A program made the position numbers and the translations under genes. A stretch of DNA of 59,580 nt from an uncultured Porphyromonadaceae bacterium (GTDB lineage: Bacteria; Bacteroidota; Bacteroidia; Bacteroidales; Muribaculaceae). The notes under the pieces are model-generated. The model searched no databases, was not told the origin of the DNA, and saw only the letters and a list, made by a program, of their open reading frames with translations. Numbering within the stretch: position 1 is the stretch's first letter; every line of letters begins with the position of its first letter. The stretch covers positions 1 to 59,580 of the forward strand of contig USMC01000011.1 in NCBI GenBank assembly GCA_900555715.1, read 5' to 3'. This document shows, piece after piece, positions 26,822 to 36,000 of the stretch.

Positions 26822-26824
26822 CGG

Positions 26825-27550
26825 TCAGATGCTTAGTTGGTTGGCGAGCGATATGGCTTTAGTAGGACGCAGCTTTTCGAGCTGCGAGAAAAGCCTGATA
26901 TAGTCGGTGTTGTCGCGTATCAGCACTACAAGGTTCAGACGTGTTTCCTGGTTCTCGTAGTCGTAGTCGACAAAGAAGTTGCTCAGGTGGATGTTGTTCT
27001 CGGCGAGTATTTTGCGGTAGTCGGCGATGTCGTTGAGAATGACTCCGATGCGTATGCGTATGATGCGCGATTCCGAGCCTCGGCTTATGCGCTTCTCAAT
27101 GGCTTCGAGCTGCACGAGAATGAAAAGTATCAGAGCGCTGGCTACGATCGACAGCCAGTACATTCCCAGCCCGACAGCCATGCCGATTATGGCTACCATC
27201 CAGATGCCGGCGGCAGTGGTGAGTCCGCGGACGGAGCCTTTCATCTGTATTATGGCTCCGGCGCCGAGGAAGCCTATGCCGGTGATGACCTGTGCCGCTA
27301 TGCGCCCGGGGTCACCGTTCTTGAGCCCGAGATACACCTGAGGAACATATATCGACAGGAGCATGGCAAGGGTCGCGCCCATCGCGATGAGCGAGAATGT
27401 GCGTACTCCCGCCTGCTGTCCTTTCAGCTTGCGCTCATAGCCTACGACAGCGCCCAGCAACATGCTGAGAATCAATTTGTAGATAGAGCCTACCGTATTT
27501 ACCTCAACAGAGTTGATGTCGGTATATAGCTGCTGGAAAAATTCTGTCAT
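26825..27550 (-). CDS. MgtC/SapB family membrane protein
   Basis: 241 residues. The N-terminal part holds the MgtC helices with LLGAVVGYERKLKGQQAGVRT and VITGIGFLGAGAIIQ, then LTTAAGIWMVAIIGMAVG. The C-terminal cytoplasmic domain (about 150-241) has an ACT-like alternation (IIRIRIGVILNDIADY). Members affect Mg2+ adaptation, ATP synthase or phosphate balance; the exact role is unknown here. The start codon overlaps the stop of the coiled-coil gene by 4 bp, and the Kef antiporter follows 3 bp later, consistent with a cation-homeostasis unit. Confidence 0.93.
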   Translation of the reverse strand: MTEFFQQLYTDINSVEVNTVGSIYKLILSMLLGAVVGYERKLKGQQAGVRTFSLIAMGATLAMLLSIYVPQVYLGLKNGDPGRIAAQVITGIGFLGAGAIIQMKGSVRGLTTAAGIWMVAIIGMAVGLGMYWLSIVASALILFILVQLEAIEKRISRGSESRIIRIRIGVILNDIADYRKILAENNIHLSNFFVDYDYENQETRLNLVVLIRDNTDYIRLFSQLEKLRPTKAISLANQLSI

Positions 27551-28500
27551 TGAAGATTGAAATGACTTGAAATGAGTCGGAAATTATCGGCGAACAGCTC
27601 TACGGTGTAATCGCCCGCGATGAGCGGCGCGTTGACGTCCCAGTAGATTGTGACTCCGAGCATTTCTTCGCCTTCATATTCTATTCCGAGTTTGGCGGTG
27701 TATTCAACCTTGCCGCCCTCAAAGCTGAATGTGCCGGCGCCTCCGAGGAGCTGCCCCGACGGAGAAATGAGACGCATATATATCGTTTTCTCACCTACGG
27801 GGGTGGAGTTGTTCTGCGGGATGTTGAACCGTACCATCATCTGAACGGCTTTTGCCACCTTCTTCTCCTTTTTCCCTTTCTTGTTGAGCGGCTGGAGCGA
27901 CATGCCGCTGATATTGAGGCGTTCGGCAAGCGTCATGCGCTCGCTGAGTTCTTTGTTCTTGTTCTCGGTCTCGCTGACGCGGTTGCTGAGGCTGCGGTTC
28001 TGCTCTTTTATTTCTTTGTTTTCGGAGCGCAGCTGTGCGTTCTCTTTGTTGAGCCGGTCGATTTCTTCGACATAATGCCTCAGCAGATTGCGCAGGGTGC
28101 TGATTTCGTCGCGCAGTTTGGCGATTTCTGCCGCACTCTTGCGTTTCTGGTTTGTGAGTTCCTGCTGGAGTTTCTCAACCTGCAGGCGTGCCGCCTCGTA
28201 TTTGTTGTTGAGCTCGCGTTTTACAGAGTCGTCCTTGATATACTGGCGAGAGTTTTCGAACTGCTGAAATTCCGCGTTGAGGTCGTCGTAGTCGCGTTCA
28301 AGATTTTCCTGTGCCTGTGCTATTTCAAGCTGTTCTTTCTCAACTTCCAGAGCCTGTGCCTTTCTCACAGCCTTGACGGTCGTGAACACAAGCCATCCGA
28401 CAAGAATAGCGCCGATGACGGTACCTGCTATAATTAGTTTTTGCCTGTTTGACTGTCTGCGTCCCGCTCCTTTTGGAGTATTTTGTGTATTTTCGCTCAT
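27547..28500 (-). CDS. Single-pass coiled-coil membrane protein of unknown function
   Basis: 317 residues. A short basic cytoplasmic N-terminus is followed by one transmembrane helix (about 22-44, IIAGTVIGAILVGWLVFTTV). A long coiled coil (about 50-195) has heptads rich in Leu, Glu and Lys. A linker with KKGKKEKK and a C-terminal beta domain (about 220-317) follow, ending VELFADNFRLISSHFNLQ. The layout resembles periplasmic coiled-coil scaffold proteins, and I know similar uncharacterised genes in Bacteroidales. First gene of the operon with mgtC, kef, purM, mltF and DUF3332. Catalytic function is unlikely. Confidence 0.6.
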   Translation of the reverse strand: MSENTQNTPKGAGRRQSNRQKLIIAGTVIGAILVGWLVFTTVKAVRKAQALEVEKEQLEIAQAQENLERDYDDLNAEFQQFENSRQYIKDDSVKRELNNKYEAARLQVEKLQQELTNQKRKSAAEIAKLRDEISTLRNLLRHYVEEIDRLNKENAQLRSENKEIKEQNRSLSNRVSETENKNKELSERMTLAERLNISGMSLQPLNKKGKKEKKVAKAVQMMVRFNIPQNNSTPVGEKTIYMRLISPSGQLLGGAGTFSFEGGKVEYTAKLGIEYEGEEMLGVTIYWDVNAPLIAGDYTVELFADNFRLISSHFNLQ

Positions 28501-28530
28501 CTGAGTTAAATTCTTGTTTTATTTGAATTG

Positions 28531-28562
28531 CAAAATTAATCAAATTCCATCAATTAAGCAAA
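28531..28562 (-). promoter_or_regulatory. Promoter of the coiled-coil/mgtC/kef/purM/mltF operon
   Basis: On the minus strand: TTTG (28562-28559), exactly 20 nt, then TAATTTTG (28538-28531). Both elements match the Bacteroidetes consensus perfectly. Predicted start near 28525, leader about 25 nt. Confidence 0.8.
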
Positions 28563-28566
28563 CCTG

Positions 28567-28598
28567 CAAAAAAAGACCGCGCCGTGGTAGCGGCGCGG
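28567..28598 (-). terminator. Intrinsic terminator of the TapB-like gene
   Basis: Perfect 8-bp GC stem, CCGCGCCG (28577-28584) with CGGCGCGG (28591-28598), followed on the minus strand by TCTTTTTTTGC. It lies 30 nt after the stop codon at 28629 and directly abuts the next promoter. Confidence 0.93.
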
Positions 28599-28628
28599 TG
28601 GTATGACAGTGCGTTCTGTTGTTCTCGG

Positions 28629-29393
28629 TCAGAGACGTGTGATGGATTTGAGTTCAGAAACACCGACGGGTTTGCCGCCTTTGCTGTCGGACATTTCCGA
28701 TTTTACTTCTCCGATGCCATCTGCATACCATTCGGTGCAGTACATCTTCATAATGTTGCCCCCTGCGCTCGTGCGCTGGAGATAGCTCACTTTGAGACAG
28801 TCGAATGTACCGGCGGGAACGGTGATGGTTTCGCGTCCGAGAACCTTGATCTCCCACAGGTTGATTTTGATGATGCTGGAGCCTTCGGGCGACTTCATCG
28901 TTAGGGTGAGGGTCTGGTTTTTGAATTTTGTTTCGGGTGTCATCCACGGACTGAGTACGAGGATGAGCTCGCCTTTTACGGTGATGTGGTTTTTGATTTC
29001 GTTGAGCTGATCGTCGGTGATTACCTGTCCGGCACCTTCTACCTGAGCTTTTATCATGTCGACAATCGACTGCTTCGAGTCCTCTTCTCCGGCGACAATG
29101 ATCGCCGTAGTGGAGTCGTTGGGATTAAATGACGCTTCGGAATATTCTGTTGTCTTTCCCATCACTGTTCCGGGAATAGGGGCGACTGTTTCGATGCGGA
29201 CGTTGACGACGCCGTCGGCTGCTTTTTCCGCTTCGATGACTGTGCTTGTCAGCTCGGAAGTGTCGGTTTTGCCGTTCTCGTCGGTAAGGGTGCGGTTGTA
29301 TGTGAGAACGGTGCCTTTTTCAAGGCAGACGTATTGCGCGTTGGCTGCAAGGAAAGCGAGTGCAGCGAATGCAAGTGTGAAGATTTTTCTCAT
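28629..29393 (-). CDS. Secreted TapB/DUF3108-like protein
   Basis: 254 residues with a signal peptide (MRKIFTLAFAALAFLAANAQ). The beta-rich mature protein begins YVCLEKGTVLTYNRTLTDENGKT and has the motif RETITVPAGTFDCLKVSY, then YCTEWYADGIGEVKSE near the C-terminus. This 'V-x-V-P-A-G-T-F-x-C-x-K-V' strand pair followed by 'W-Y-A-D-G-I-G-x-V' is the signature I associate with DUF3108/TapB-type periplasmic proteins, whose function is unclear. Monocistronic, with its own -7 box and terminator. Confidence 0.6.
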   Translation of the reverse strand: MRKIFTLAFAALAFLAANAQYVCLEKGTVLTYNRTLTDENGKTDTSELTSTVIEAEKAADGVVNVRIETVAPIPGTVMGKTTEYSEASFNPNDSTTAIIVAGEEDSKQSIVDMIKAQVEGAGQVITDDQLNEIKNHITVKGELILVLSPWMTPETKFKNQTLTLTMKSPEGSSIIKINLWEIKVLGRETITVPAGTFDCLKVSYLQRTSAGGNIMKMYCTEWYADGIGEVKSEMSDSKGGKPVGVSELKSITRL

Positions 29394-29422
29394 TGATATA
29401 GTGTTTTTGATATGTTCCGGTG

Positions 29423-29430
29423 CAAAGGTA
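29423..29430 (-). promoter_or_regulatory. -7 box for the TapB-like gene
   Basis: The minus strand reads TACCTTTGC, an exact -7 match, about 23 nt of leader before the ATG. No -33 element found at normal spacing. Confidence 0.55.
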
Positions 29431-29467
29431 TGTATTTTCGCTCAGACGTAATGTTAAAAAGCGTAAA

Positions 29468-30466
29468 TCATATAGAAGCTATGAGCCATGCGGTGTATGC
29501 GATGTAGCCGGCGAGTAATATGGCGCCTTCGTATCGGTTGATTATGCGCGTTCCCCATACTCTTCCTTCAAGCCAGAAAATGAGCGAAGCCGCAGTGAGC
29601 ACTAACAGGTCGACGTTGCCGATGGTACCCGGCGAGAGGGGTGAGCATACGGCGCCGGCGCCGAGGACGAGAGTGGCGTTGAAGATGTTCGAGCCTATTA
29701 CGTTTCCTACGGCGAGCCCTGGGTTGCCTTTGACAGCCGCCACGATGCTTGCCGCCAGTTCAGGAAGGCTTGTACCCATGGCGACGATAGTAAGCCCTAT
29801 GAGTGCCTCGCTCATGCCGAGCTGTGAGGCAAGGGCAGAGGAGGATTCGACAAACTTGTCGCCGCCCCATACGAGACCGGCGAGTCCGGCGACGATCCAT
29901 ACTATCTGTTTCCATACCGGAAGAGGCTTTATGGTGGTGTCGGCGCGCATGGGCGCATGTGTGCCGGCGGTCAGATTGCGGTCTTCCTGCCGGTCGGCTT
30001 TTGCCGTTCTGACTGTGAATACCATGAATAATGCAAAAAGAAGAAGCAGGAACAGTCCGGATGTCCGGGTGATTAAATCTGTCGGAGTGCCGTCGAGAAG
30101 TCTGGAGTTTCCGAGCATAAGGAGCACTACGGCGGAGAGAAACATGAGAGGCATCTGCTGCGACATGACTGTCTTTTCGACAGTGAGCGGGCGTACGACG
30201 GCGGTAAGTCCTATGATTGCGAGGATGTTGAAGATATTCGAGCCGACCACATTGCCGACGGTCAGGGATGTGGCGCCGTCCAAAGCGGAGACTATGGATA
30301 TGGCAAGTTCCGGTGTCGACGTGCCGAAGGCGACGACAGTGAGACCTACGGTGACGTCGCTCATGCCGAAACGGCGGGCGAGAGCCGACGAACCGTCGAC
30401 AAGCATGTTCGCGCCGAAAAGAATCACGGCAAGCGAAATGAGCAGGAATAGAATTGACAGTGTCAT
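29468..30466 (-). CDS. Calcium/sodium exchanger (CaCA family, YrbG type)
   Basis: 332-residue inner-membrane antiporter, probably Na+/Ca2+. Start taken at the ATG at 30466 (MTLSILFLLISLAVILFG). An open frame continues 100 codons upstream but is non-homologous, low in quality and overlaps the divergent promoter region. The two inverted alpha repeats are clear: LTVVAFGTSTPELAISIVSAL with VGNVVGSNIFNILAIIG in the first half, and LTIVAMGTSLPELAASIVAAV with VGNVIGSNIFNATLVLG in the second. A charged cytoplasmic loop lies between them (TAKADRQEDRN). About ten helices in total. Monocistronic. Confidence 0.95.
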   Translation of the reverse strand: MTLSILFLLISLAVILFGANMLVDGSSALARRFGMSDVTVGLTVVAFGTSTPELAISIVSALDGATSLTVGNVVGSNIFNILAIIGLTAVVRPLTVEKTVMSQQMPLMFLSAVVLLMLGNSRLLDGTPTDLITRTSGLFLLLLFALFMVFTVRTAKADRQEDRNLTAGTHAPMRADTTIKPLPVWKQIVWIVAGLAGLVWGGDKFVESSSALASQLGMSEALIGLTIVAMGTSLPELAASIVAAVKGNPGLAVGNVIGSNIFNATLVLGAGAVCSPLSPGTIGNVDLLVLTAASLIFWLEGRVWGTRIINRYEGAILLAGYIAYTAWLIASI

Positions 30467-30486
30467 TGTATTTGCGGTTTTCGCTG

Positions 30487-30494
30487 CAAAATTA
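30487..30494 (-). promoter_or_regulatory. -7 box for the Na+/Ca2+ exchanger
   Basis: The minus strand reads TAATTTTGC at 30494-30486, matching TAnnTTTG. The predicted leader is only about 14 nt. No strong -33. Confidence 0.45.
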
Positions 30495-30626
30495 CGCAAA
30501 ATAATTCCGGCAGAGTCATGAGAGTCCGGAAAAATGATTGTCGTGGAAAAATGTGCATAAAATGCAGGAAAAATTATAAGTTTGTAAGGAAAACTGTGTA
30601 ATATTGTTAAGATTATACGTAAACAA

Positions 30627-30657
30627 TTGGCTGGTTGGATTATTGTTGGTATATTTG
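30627..30657 (+). promoter_or_regulatory. Promoter of the subtilase gene
   Basis: TTG (30627-30629), 20 nt, TATATTTG (30650-30657, followed by C). Strong match to the Bacteroidetes consensus. Predicted start near 30664 and a leader of about 77 nt. Confidence 0.75.
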
Positions 30658-30740
30658 CAAGCACAATAGGTCGTTTGCGGTTATAGGCAGACCTCCGGTA
30701 CCATAGTATCATACAAAGTGCATAACACAAACCAATCTGA

Positions 30741-33041
30741 ATGAAACAGTTATTACCTCTCGTCATGCTGATTCCCTGTGTGGGTTTCGCGCAGGCACAT
30801 TTCAGTCATTTCGACTCGATTGAATTAGGTAAAATGAAAGCAGCGGAAACGGAACGTATTGCAAAAGCGCCGTCCCGTTCTCCTCTGGTATCTATTGAAA
30901 ATGAGGTTGCAGGCAAGCCTCTTACAGTCTTTATGCGCATCAGCGATGATGCCACAGAAGAACGTCTTGTCAAGGCGGGCGCTGACATCAGTCTGCGCGC
31001 CGGCAATATCGTCATTGTCGAAACTACGCTCGGAGATGTAGAACGTCTCGCTTCCACCGAAGGTGTCGTCACGGTGTCACTGACCGAAGAATTGCGGATG
31101 AATGAGTTCACCAGCAATGTCGGCGTCGATCTCAGTCGTCAGTGGCTCGGACTTGAGAAGATGCGCACTGGCGCCAGCCCCCTTCCGGGAGCATACGCCG
31201 GCGAAGGCGTCATAGTAGGCGTTCTCGACGGAGGCATAGACCCCAATCATATCATGTTCGACGACGAAGACGGCAACCCGCGTGTGAAGCGGATTATAAA
31301 CCACGTTGAAATAAACGGCAACCGTCTGACACAGAAACTTGAGGCTCCTGAGCGTATCAGAAGCTTCAAGACCGATGCCGACGGCAACACTCACGGCACG
31401 CATGTGATGGGACTTCTCGCCGGTTCGTTCAGCGCGGGTGAGGACGGTCCGGATTTCACATCTGCCGCTCCTAAGGCTGATATAGCCGTCAAGTGCGGTG
31501 TGACCGACAATGCGCGTCTCATCCAGGGTCTGAAATATATCACCGATTATGCCAAGTCGGAGGGCAAGCCCTGTGTCATCAATATCTCGCTCGGAAGCAA
31601 CAAAGGACCGCACGACGGAACCGACGAATTCCCCGCCGCGCTGCAGGAGTATGCGTCGATGGAAGGTGTCACCATCTGTGTCTCGGCGGGTAACGAAGGC
31701 GCCGACCAGGCCTTCATCTACCATGAATTCGGTGAGAATGAAACAGAAATGAAGACATTCATCGCACCGAGCGCCTACACCGACTACCTCTACAGCCAGG
31801 TGACGATGATGCCTATGTATCCGCAGGCTATCGGTCAGCTTGAGATATGGTCGGATGATGACGCTCCGTTTACCGTTTACTACGACGTTTATGACATTAC
31901 CGGACGTTTCCCGAAACGTCTTTCGTCGTTCGAACTCGAACCCTTCAAGACGGCATATATGTCATCCACGGGTCGCTCGCCGGTTAGCGGAGCGGATGTC
32001 ACGGAGTTTGAGAACGCCAGTTTCAACGCCAACTACAGAGACAGCTTTGTAGGCGGCAACAGCGCAATCTATCCGGCGAACAACCGCTTCTACGCCGAGC
32101 TGAACTATCAGCTCGAATGCCCCGACGCCAACACATATCAGGGCGGCATAATGGGTATCCGCGTGGTCCCCTCTAAGCCCGGTCAGAAGATATATGTCTA
32201 TGGACTTCCCATGTCCGGATATTTCGGATTCAGCCTTCTTTCCGGCGGCTTTGAAGCGCTCGGTTTCACCGGCTCCTATGCCGACGGCTCCATCAATGCT
32301 ATGGCAGGCGCCAAGGATGTGATAACAGTAGGATCGTACGTCACGCACAATTTCAATCCTGAGATTTCCACACAGTTCACCCCCGGCACAACATCGACCT
32401 TCTCTTCGTGGGGTCATACACCCGACGGACGCGTGCACCCTCTGATTTCCGCTCCCGGCAATTTCATTGTCTCGTCGATGTCCTCGTATTACTACAACCT
32501 TCTCGGCGACGAAGATAAAAAAGATGAACGCGTTGTCTACTACCGCCACACCGACGACAAAGGTAAGGAACACTATTGGACAGTTATGAGCGGCACGTCG
32601 ATGGCGTCGCCCTACATGGCAGGTATCGTGGCTGCATGGCTCTCCGCCGATCCCACTCTGTCGACTGCCGACATTCTGAGCATAGCTCAGGAAACAGCCA
32701 CCCGTCCGGTGAAGACAAGCGACAACGACGGCACCGGCTACTTTGTCGATGCCTTTGAAGGTCTGTGCAAGATTCTGCATGTTTCCGGAGTCAATAATGT
32801 CGTCGCCGACACAGATGTTCCCTACAGTATTGTGTGCAACGGCGGTGTGGTCACTGTCAAGGCTCCGGCAGCGTCGTCTGTCAAAGCGGAGCTCTTCAAC
32901 CTCAGCGGCGCGCGTGCCGGAAGCTATTTTGCCGACGGTCAGCAGCTCGTCATAGATGCCGCGCAGTTCGGCAAAGGCATATATGTGCTAACGCTGGAGA
33001 TCGGCAATTCGATCTACTCTGAGAAAATAGCAATCAATTAA
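30741..33041 (+). CDS. Secreted S8 subtilisin-like serine protease, putative T9SS cargo
   Basis: 766 residues with a signal peptide (MKQLLPLVMLIPCVGFAQA), then a propeptide-like region (about 20-130; FMRISDDATEERLVKAG resembles an I9 inhibitor fold). The peptidase S8 domain has Asp163 (VGVLDGGID), His218 (NTHGTHVMG), Asn in SAGNEGAD and Ser620 (MSGTSMASP). The ~400 residues between His and Ser include a large beta-rich insertion. The last ~75 residues (AELFNLSGARAGS, then GIYVLTLEIGNSIYSEKIAIN) have the alternation of a type A T9SS C-terminal domain. The next gene, 31 bp on, also has such a tail, and sprA follows. Likely exported to the surface; the substrate is unknown. Confidence 0.93.
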   Translation: MKQLLPLVMLIPCVGFAQAHFSHFDSIELGKMKAAETERIAKAPSRSPLVSIENEVAGKPLTVFMRISDDATEERLVKAGADISLRAGNIVIVETTLGDVERLASTEGVVTVSLTEELRMNEFTSNVGVDLSRQWLGLEKMRTGASPLPGAYAGEGVIVGVLDGGIDPNHIMFDDEDGNPRVKRIINHVEINGNRLTQKLEAPERIRSFKTDADGNTHGTHVMGLLAGSFSAGEDGPDFTSAAPKADIAVKCGVTDNARLIQGLKYITDYAKSEGKPCVINISLGSNKGPHDGTDEFPAALQEYASMEGVTICVSAGNEGADQAFIYHEFGENETEMKTFIAPSAYTDYLYSQVTMMPMYPQAIGQLEIWSDDDAPFTVYYDVYDITGRFPKRLSSFELEPFKTAYMSSTGRSPVSGADVTEFENASFNANYRDSFVGGNSAIYPANNRFYAELNYQLECPDANTYQGGIMGIRVVPSKPGQKIYVYGLPMSGYFGFSLLSGGFEALGFTGSYADGSINAMAGAKDVITVGSYVTHNFNPEISTQFTPGTTSTFSSWGHTPDGRVHPLISAPGNFIVSSMSSYYYNLLGDEDKKDERVVYYRHTDDKGKEHYWTVMSGTSMASPYMAGIVAAWLSADPTLSTADILSIAQETATRPVKTSDNDGTGYFVDAFEGLCKILHVSGVNNVVADTDVPYSIVCNGGVVTVKAPAASSVKAELFNLSGARAGSYFADGQQLVIDAAQFGKGIYVLTLEIGNSIYSEKIAIN

Positions 33042-33072
33042 TCTTTTTATTCATATTCTATTACAAATCACA

Positions 33073-36000
33073 ATGCGTAAATCTATCTTTGCTACCGCTT
33101 CTCTGGCTCTTATGCTCATGGCGGGAACAACTGATGCGTCGGCAGGATTCTTCTATCCTGGCGGCACTGCAACGCAGAGCACTTTCAGCAAGAAGCAGAA
33201 GGCGCCCGGCGAGTTCCTCCAGAAAGCCGTCGACGCCAACGGTGTCATGACACCGGATCATGTCCTTGAAGCAACTCATATCAGTGAGTTCTCTGGTACC
33301 GGAAGTCTTCTGAGCCCGACCGGTGAAAACTGGTTCTATACCCTCGAATGCGACGGTGATAAAATGCCAGGTTCGAGCATCTACTATACCAAGTGGAACT
33401 TCAAGACCTTCAAGCTCACTGTATATGACGGAAAATTCAACATCGTGGGCTATGTTCACGGCAATATTGAATTTCCCGAGAATGCCTACCGCTGCAATGT
33501 CATTTATGTCGACACGCAGGTGACAAGCACTTTCTTCAACGTCAATTCGTCGGACTACGAAGTGATTATGACTTTCAACTTCAACCCCGATGAAACAAAA
33601 TACCATTACGGTGCCAAGCAGTATTCGCAGGCATATACCCTGCAGACCGCTATGCCCGAAGAACCGCAGGCATATTTATTCCGTACGCCCGGCTCGCCCT
33701 CAGGTGTTATCAGCAACAGCAGTTCTACCTCGGAAAGCTATGTCCTGTCGTTCACATACACAACAACCTGGGATAATGAGCCTGCCATGAATGACAAGAG
33801 CACACTCTATGTCTACAAGCCTGTGAGCTGGGGTAAAAGTGAGCCCGAACTGATAGCCAAGCAGACGTCGAGTGTCACCCCCGGCGACGGTATGAACGAA
33901 CCGAACCCCTTCTTCATCGTCGCTCATAACGGAACCATATACTCCGTGAGCACATATTATGAGAAGCCTCTGTTCGATTACTCAGGAGATGAAGCAGTGA
34001 TGACTCCTGACAACCATTTCATCATCGAGCTCTACAAACCCACGGCAAGCAATCCTATCGTTTCCGACGATCCCGACAATAAGCCTGTTCCTTACAAGAC
34101 TGTCTCCATTCCGATGGATAGCAAGACCTCCGACGGCAAGTACACCTGGCGCAGCTATGCCCTCGGCAACTTCCTCGGCGAGAGCGACGTCACATGGGAT
34201 TTCTCCGACCCCAACGGCGATCCCTGCTTCATCATGACCATCCTCGATTCCAACGTGCAGGAAGAATCGACATGCTTCTATCAGGTGTTCGACATCAACG
34301 GCAACAAGGTGAAAGAGTTCGGAACAGCCAGCAATTCCTACATTGTGTTCCCGGCAGCCGACGGCATGAGCAAGCAGATCGGTTTCGAAGTTCTCAACGA
34401 AGACGGCAGCACTGTCACACAGCTCGTCGACTGGCCTTCGCTCGAAGTCAAAGGTGAGATTCCCACGCTGTTCGAATACGACGGCAATATCTACACACAG
34501 TCTTCCGTTCCTTCCCGCGTGCTTGGTGAAGGCGAGACTCTCTACGCCGCAAATGCCGTTCCTTCGATGGGCGACGGTGAGAGCGCATTCTGCTATATCG
34601 CATACTTCCGCGCTAACGGCGACCTGCATCACATGGACATCCTCAACCTTCCGGAAAACACCGCGAAAGCGTATGCTTACGTCGTGCCTGAAGTCATGGA
34701 CCCGTATCTCTTCAATACCGACTCCAAAAACGAATACCTCATCTGGCTCTATTCTTGGAAGGACGGCAACAAGGTGGGCACCGATCTGTCGCTCTGCGTC
34801 GTAGATAACGAAGGCACTATCATCGCACGCCGCGATCTTCCCGAAGGACACTCCGAAGAAACGGCATACGTTTCGAACTGCCCCGACAAGAAGTTCATTG
34901 TCCTGACATGGCGCGACGCCTCCAAACGTGACAACCCCGATCTCCTTGAGCTCATAGGTCTTCCTCTGAACAACTTCGAAGGCGCCGGAACTGCCGCTGA
35001 CCCGTATCTCATCCGTACTTACGGCGATTTCGACCAGATCCGCAACAACCTCACATCGCATTTCGCCCTCGCAAACGACATAGATTTCCAGAACCGTGCG
35101 CTCCGTCCGGTCGACGGTACATTCCTCGGAACTATCGACGGCAGAAATAAGAAAATCAGCAACGTCACTCTCACCGTCGGCGACCGTGGTGCAATGTTCA
35201 TGCAGTTCGGTCAGCGCCCGGAAGAAGAAAACGCTGAACTTGCCGCAATGAAGAACATCATATTCGACGGCATCACCATCAGCCGCTCCGGAACTCAGTA
35301 CGGCACAAAACCCTACGCTCTCATAGCTTACGACGCTCGCTACGCCGAATTCAACAAGGTGAACGTTCTCAATGCAAATGTTGAAATCAGCGGCATCAAC
35401 ACCACTTTCGGCGTCATCGCAAACATCGCCGACAATGTTAAGTTTATAGATTGTGCCGTCAAAGATGCGAACGTAAATATCGAGCGCGGAAATGGCGTAG
35501 CCGGTCTGGTATACGACGTCCGTCAGTCGCAGATTTCGAACTGCGCCGTCACCGGTTCTTTCAAGGGCCGTATGAATGTCGCCGGTATTGCCGGTGCCGC
35601 AAATTCCTATTCTACCGCTTTTGAAAACTGCCATGTCAATGCGACACTTGAAGCCACTGTCACCACTCTCGGCGGCATTGTCGCAGCCAACAACTCACGT
35701 TCTACTGTCCGCAACTGTATTGTTGAAGGCTCTATTACCGCCGACAGCAGTGTCGGTGCCCTTGTAGGAAGTCTTGCAGCACCTGAAGAAGTTGAAGCTG
35801 AAAACATCATCGAAGGCAACATTGTGGCTGTCGACGAATTTAACGTCGGCGAGACTCCCTCGCAGGCTCACCGCATCGTCGGCTACACCACTATCGACGA
35901 CGGCGACCAGTATAAGTGGGTTCCCAACCCCGATTATGACGAGAACGATCCCAACTCTTCCGCCGGTGAATATAAAGAAGTGCCGGCTGAGCCTGAGACC

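Noticed and set aside
30467..30766. 100-codon N-terminal extension of the Na+/Ca2+ exchanger
   Set aside because: It overlaps the divergent subtilase promoter and start and has no transporter similarity. The ATG at 30466 gives the normal family start.
33982..35634. 550-codon open frame antisense to the 1309-residue gene
   Set aside because: Low-quality translation rich in Val/Glu/Cys without domain features; mirrors the coding strand.
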